A stretch of 64,000 nucleotides of DNA, taken from the NCBI RefSeq assembly GCF_910592395.1, contig NC_088317.1:9674001-9738000 (forward strand), given 5' to 3'. Positions 60,812-64,000 of this stretch are shown here, piece by piece. The DNA is from Lineus longissimus (taxonomy: Eukaryota > Nemertea > Pilidiophora > Heteronemertea > Lineidae). The notes under the pieces are model-generated. The model made no database searches, was not told the DNA's origin, and saw only the letters and a program-made list of their open reading frames with translations. The position numbers were made by a program, and so were the translations under genes. Every line of letters begins with the position of its first letter. Within the stretch, counting starts at the first letter, position 1.

Positions 60812-61473
60812 CCCATCGTTCAACTAGTCTTCTCTCCCCAGGTGCCTCACACGGACCTTCACGTCCCCATACTCAAGACCAACTCTTACAATATCGCCCT
60901 CAAAACAACCCTGGAGTCATGAATTCACAGGTGCTCCTGTGAAATCTCAGTTCTAGTTTATTTATCAAACTTTATCGAGGGTTACCCGGTTATCGAATCG
61001 AATGGATGTGTCGATCGTCGGGGCGGATCGATATGTGGTTAGGTTGTGCGTCCAAGGCGATTACTAATAGGTCATTCAGTTAGTTTGAGAAAGATCATGA
61101 TCATGAAGATGCGTGTTGTGTTATCATAACTGGAAAATAAGTTGAAGTTATTATTAGTACTACGATTCTTACATGAGTAAAAAGTAGAAGTTTTAAGCAA
61201 CACAATAATGTTACTCCCATTTTTTTCTGTAAAGCTATACTGAACTAGGGATATCTTCCGTTGCCTCCTGTAATATTTACATACCATGGCTGATTAGTTC
61301 AATCATATTTCATCCAGCTGGCAGCTCTGCATTGGAAATTTTAGTGGTATAACGTGTTCTCTTGACCTTCAAACAGTAGTATAAAGCCGATATTTACAAC
61401 TTTATACCCTCAGTCCTATGTTATTAGGTCATCCAGCTGAGCGCCAGGCCCTTGGGCCTCTTGTTTTTTCTAG

Positions 61474-62316
61474 TTCTTGTATTTGCATGTCCTTATCCCT
61501 CTTTACTGTAGCTAGATCATCACCAGCCTGTTTTAACCCTCTAAGTTCTCTCAAGGCATTTTCAGTAAAACCCAGTGATTTAAGTACATCATCATTAGAA
61601 TCTATCAGTTTATCTATTGGTTTGTTTGAACTGTTTACCTCATTAATTACTGCCTGTGTTTCAGGTGCAATTGATTGAATTTGACTTACTGGTGTTGGAC
61701 CTTCCATAGGTGCCATTCTAGGTACTTCCATAGGTGCTGGTTCATCAGGTGCAATCATACCTCTAATCATGTCAGCAAATCTAGTACCAAACTTAGTCTT
61801 TAATGTGCCTTCAGCATAGAAGCTTCCATTATCCTTAGTTAAAGGAATTAACTTCATCTTTTCTCCATTTTTATCAGGATATTCAAATAAATTTTTGTTT
61901 CCTAGTTTATCTTTTATCAAATCAAATTCAGAATTTCTAGGATTGTAATAAAGTTTGTTTCCATTGTAACTAATGTGTGGTGAAAGATTACTCAATTTTT
62001 TCTTGTCATAATTCCAGTTTGATCCTCCCAATGCTGTATCAAGTTTATCCTCTATTGTATCGTAACTTAACTCATTTTCCATCAATTCAGGGACAATACC
62101 TCTTACTCTTTCTGGTGTACTGAATGAAGTTTCAGTAGTAAAATTTCCACCTCCTGTGTTGTATGTTGTGCCGTCATCTTGAAAAGTTCTATTGGTTTCA
62201 ACTGTATTAGGATCTATCTCATCCATTTGGATATCTTCACCTCCTGTGTTGTATGTTGTGCCGTCATCTGGATAAGGGAGATTCTTTCTCATTTCTAGAA
62301 TTTGTTCAAAAGTTCC

Positions 62317-62348
<32 letters not shown>

Positions 62349-62394
62349 GTGAATCGTAATCATCCATTTCATAATTTTCACCTCCTTCAGCCAT
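61474..62394 (-). pseudogene. 5' part of the insertion-split gene
   Basis: About 307 codons from the ATG at 62394. A poly-Ser run comes from a GAT/TGA microsatellite (62318-62345). Then two copies of PDDGTTYNTGG-like sequence, a middle globular part (DLIKDKLGNKNLFEYPDKNG), and an MAP/EP-rich linker. A helical end (NALRELRGLKQAGDDLATVK) runs into the insertion, after which the frame adds a short unrelated tail. Together with 56954-57649 it would be one protein of about 540 aa: Ser-rich head, coiled coil, Pro-rich linker, membrane end. Family unnamed. Confidence 0.75.
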
Positions 62395-62424
62395 AATTAC
62401 TTATTTATCTAACCATAAAAACAA

Positions 62425-63795
62425 TCAATGTACCAACAACTGAGTAAAGCATGAATTTAATTGTTTCATGAGTATCATCCACCTTCTCAACTTTGGTGTC
62501 AAGTTTGTAGTAGTAGGAGTATTCTTTGAGGTTTCAGTTGTTTTTGGTGAATCAACATTACTCTTTGGTTTATGACTGGTCTCGAGCTTTGCTCTCAGGA
62601 CGAAGTCCGTCTTGACAGTACCAACACTACTCTTAACTCTTATTTTCTTAGAACTATTTCCTTCCATCAGTGGTGGTGGTAAGGTCTTTTTGTGGTTAAT
62701 GTCATTCTTACCGGGTTTAGCATTTTTTGGTGCTATTAAAATGTTATTATTGTACTTATCCAGCTTACCAATAACGAGTACCATATTTGATCCTATGACA
62801 TACAATCCTGGTGCTATTACATAATCTAGTCTTGTATGAGTGTCACTCACTGCTTTTTGATATCTTTGAATTGAAGTGGGAATATCAGGATGTTGATTAA
62901 TCGAATCCTTTAATAGTTTGTTAAATTCCTTCTGTGCATCCAATTCTGTACCCGGTACTCCAATTATTGGTGTTCTGGTCAACGCCTGAGCACCCAGAAT
63001 ACAGTAAACATATGTTCTTATTGTATCATTCAACCTCTCTATTCCCGGATTAGAGAAACCATTTGATTTAAATATCATGAATTGTTGATAGGTTTGACAT
63101 TCATTTTGTGTAATTACATCAAATACATTCTTGTGTCTCCTGACATGATCCTTGATGAAAATATCTGGATATTTGAAATTAGCCATTCCAGCATCCCAGT
63201 CTTTACTGAACATCGGTGGCATTCTATTTTCATGAACTTGCATGAGGAAGAAATTGATTTTAGAATCATTGATGTAATATCCGGGATCAGTTATGTTCGG
63301 GTTGTAATCAGGTACACTCCATGACCTCCAACCACCGTTATTTTCAAACACCGAGAAATCGTACTCGTCTTTTAAACCAAATTCACTCAATAACCCTCCT
63401 AGTTTCCTACGGTTAATGTTATTGTTTGTCTCATTAAAATCACTTTCACCTGGAATTGGTATCTCTAGATTCTTCATGATCTTCAATATTTGATAGTAAA
63501 CATGAAACCTGTAAATTGACCTTATCAATGGGTCACTGTGATTCAAGTGATCGTCTATTGAAATACCACAACCTGTTGTAGCAAACCAAACAGCCATGTT
63601 AAATTGGTTCTGGTAAAACGATAATGGATTCTTTTCCAGTAGCAGACAGTCTTTCTTATTTTTCAGGCTCAAAAACCCAGGTGTTATCTTAGTTTCTTGT
63701 AGGCGGAAGAAGTTATTAGTATTAACAGTTACTTCTAAATTAAAGAAGTCATAGGTGAATTGACTTTTATGTTGATTTGCTATTGGATAATACAT
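62425..63795 (-). CDS. 456-aa Polinton protein, unknown, possibly structural
   Basis: ATG in AAATTAAATG. No membrane segment or known motif. Globular, aromatic-rich N-terminal two thirds (LLLEKNPLSFYQNQFNMAVW, SIYRFHVYYQILKIMKNL), then a Lys/Ser/Thr-rich, probably unfolded C-terminus. A complete module (62581-62610) codes TDFVLRAKLE in that tail, spelled GCAAAG where the common GCATAG would give a stop. The size and position would suit a virion or minor replication protein; nothing allows a firm call. Confidence 0.6.
   Translation of the reverse strand: MYYPIANQHKSQFTYDFFNLEVTVNTNNFFRLQETKITPGFLSLKNKKDCLLLEKNPLSFYQNQFNMAVWFATTGCGISIDDHLNHSDPLIRSIYRFHVYYQILKIMKNLEIPIPGESDFNETNNNINRRKLGGLLSEFGLKDEYDFSVFENNGGWRSWSVPDYNPNITDPGYYINDSKINFFLMQVHENRMPPMFSKDWDAGMANFKYPDIFIKDHVRRHKNVFDVITQNECQTYQQFMIFKSNGFSNPGIERLNDTIRTYVYCILGAQALTRTPIIGVPGTELDAQKEFNKLLKDSINQHPDIPTSIQRYQKAVSDTHTRLDYVIAPGLYVIGSNMVLVIGKLDKYNNNILIAPKNAKPGKNDINHKKTLPPPLMEGNSSKKIRVKSSVGTVKTDFVLRAKLETSHKPKSNVDSPKTTETSKNTPTTTNLTPKLRRWMILMKQLNSCFTQLLVH
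62581..62610. repeat. Double mini-hairpin module (complete)
   Basis: CTCGAGCTTTGCTCTCAGGA-CGAAGTCCG. Its presence beyond the 3.8-kb insertion shows that 61474-64000 belongs to the same element family. Confidence 0.9.
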
Positions 63796-64000
63796 TTAAT
63801 TTACTTGAATTTTTTCCTTGAATTTTGGATAATGAAAACAGTAAAAAGGCCATTTATTTTAATGGAATAATTTCACCAGATGGAGAAAGTGTGACGTTAA
63901 CATCATGTCTCCATGGACAGAATAACATTTGCCTTTAAACCATAGTGATATTCAGTTGTACAATGGCCATATCAGATGTTGCAGTCATTAATTATTTGTG

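Larger units (their letters stand above)
57650..61473. mobile_element. 3.8-kb insertion in the Polinton, Helitron/Helentron-like ends
   Basis: One end is CTCAGCTGACAAAGTCAGCG (CTGAC/GTCAG mini-hairpin). The other is a GGCCCTTGGGCC hairpin followed by TCTTGTTTTTTCTAG. A TAG stands on both sides (57647-57649 and 61471-61473), so either a 3-bp duplication or a CTAG terminus is possible. Removing it restores an open frame across the break. It contains (TCCA)n microsatellite, unrelated DNA (57780-59070), a full 1.6-kb dispersed repeat (59071-60716) and a 38-bp palindrome. No transposase; class is uncertain. Confidence 0.7.
61474..64000 (-). mobile_element. Maverick/Polinton element, right copy, continuation
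   Basis: Resumes in the frame of the split gene. It contains a second gene (62425-63795) with a family-specific mini-hairpin module at 62581-62610, which ties it to the same element. The last 200 bp (63796-64000) hold no gene. The far terminus is not in the window. Confidence 0.8.

Noticed and set aside
1-64000. Bacterial chromosome, plasmid or prophage
   Set aside because: Introns, Helitron, mariner relic, chromodomain integrase and long non-coding repeats point to a eukaryotic nuclear genome.

Overview
This is eukaryotic, repeat-dominated nuclear DNA, most likely from a marine invertebrate animal. The reasons are canonical GT-AG introns, many hairpin/MITE-like repeats, a Helitron, a Tc1/mariner relic, and two copies of a large virus-like Maverick/Polinton DNA transposon. 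There is no bacterial operon or rRNA, and I found no convincing host gene. Species cannot be told from the sequence.

Layout. (1) 1-5516: the 5' end of one Polinton in reverse orientation, running off the left edge (HNH/zinc protein, integrase, packaging ATPase, two membrane proteins, penton-like and major-capsid candidates). It ends in a 130-bp terminal palindrome. (2) 5517-42030: about 36.5 kb of nested repeats. These include several tandem arrays, exon-like blocks of an RPA/OB-fold gene (8034-10057), an unknown nuclease-like ORF (11699-12454), and a giant inverted repeat with arms of about 1 kb (18673-20880). A complete 6,377-bp Helitron (22103-28479) has an intact 1420-aa Rep/helicase and sits inside a dispersed repeat. 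Further on are MITE/foldback elements, a hAT-like insertion and a deleted mariner inside a larger palindrome (35335-39075), and a 75-bp tandem array (40985-42030). (3) 42031-57649 and 61474-64000: a second, much more complete Polinton in forward orientation, with the same 130-bp palindrome at exactly the same terminal base. One of its genes is split by a 3.8-kb repeat insertion (57650-61473).

The Polinton genes form a virus-like set. Capsid candidates, packaging ATPase, chromodomain integrase and protein-primed-type DNA polymerase B would together serve self-replication, integration and possible virion formation. Many genes start in a TTAAATG context. Both copies carry damage: a nonsense codon in the left integrase, a frameshift between the two parts of the right polymerase, and the insertion-split gene.

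The most unusual signal is a dispersed modular repeat found only in the Polintons. It is two tiny hairpins side by side (GGAC-nnn-GTCC next to GAGC-nnn-GCTC), present in more than 20 places and up to three in tandem. It lies mostly inside coding sequence, in all possible reading frames. The spelling of each copy avoids the stop codon that the commonest spelling would create in that frame.
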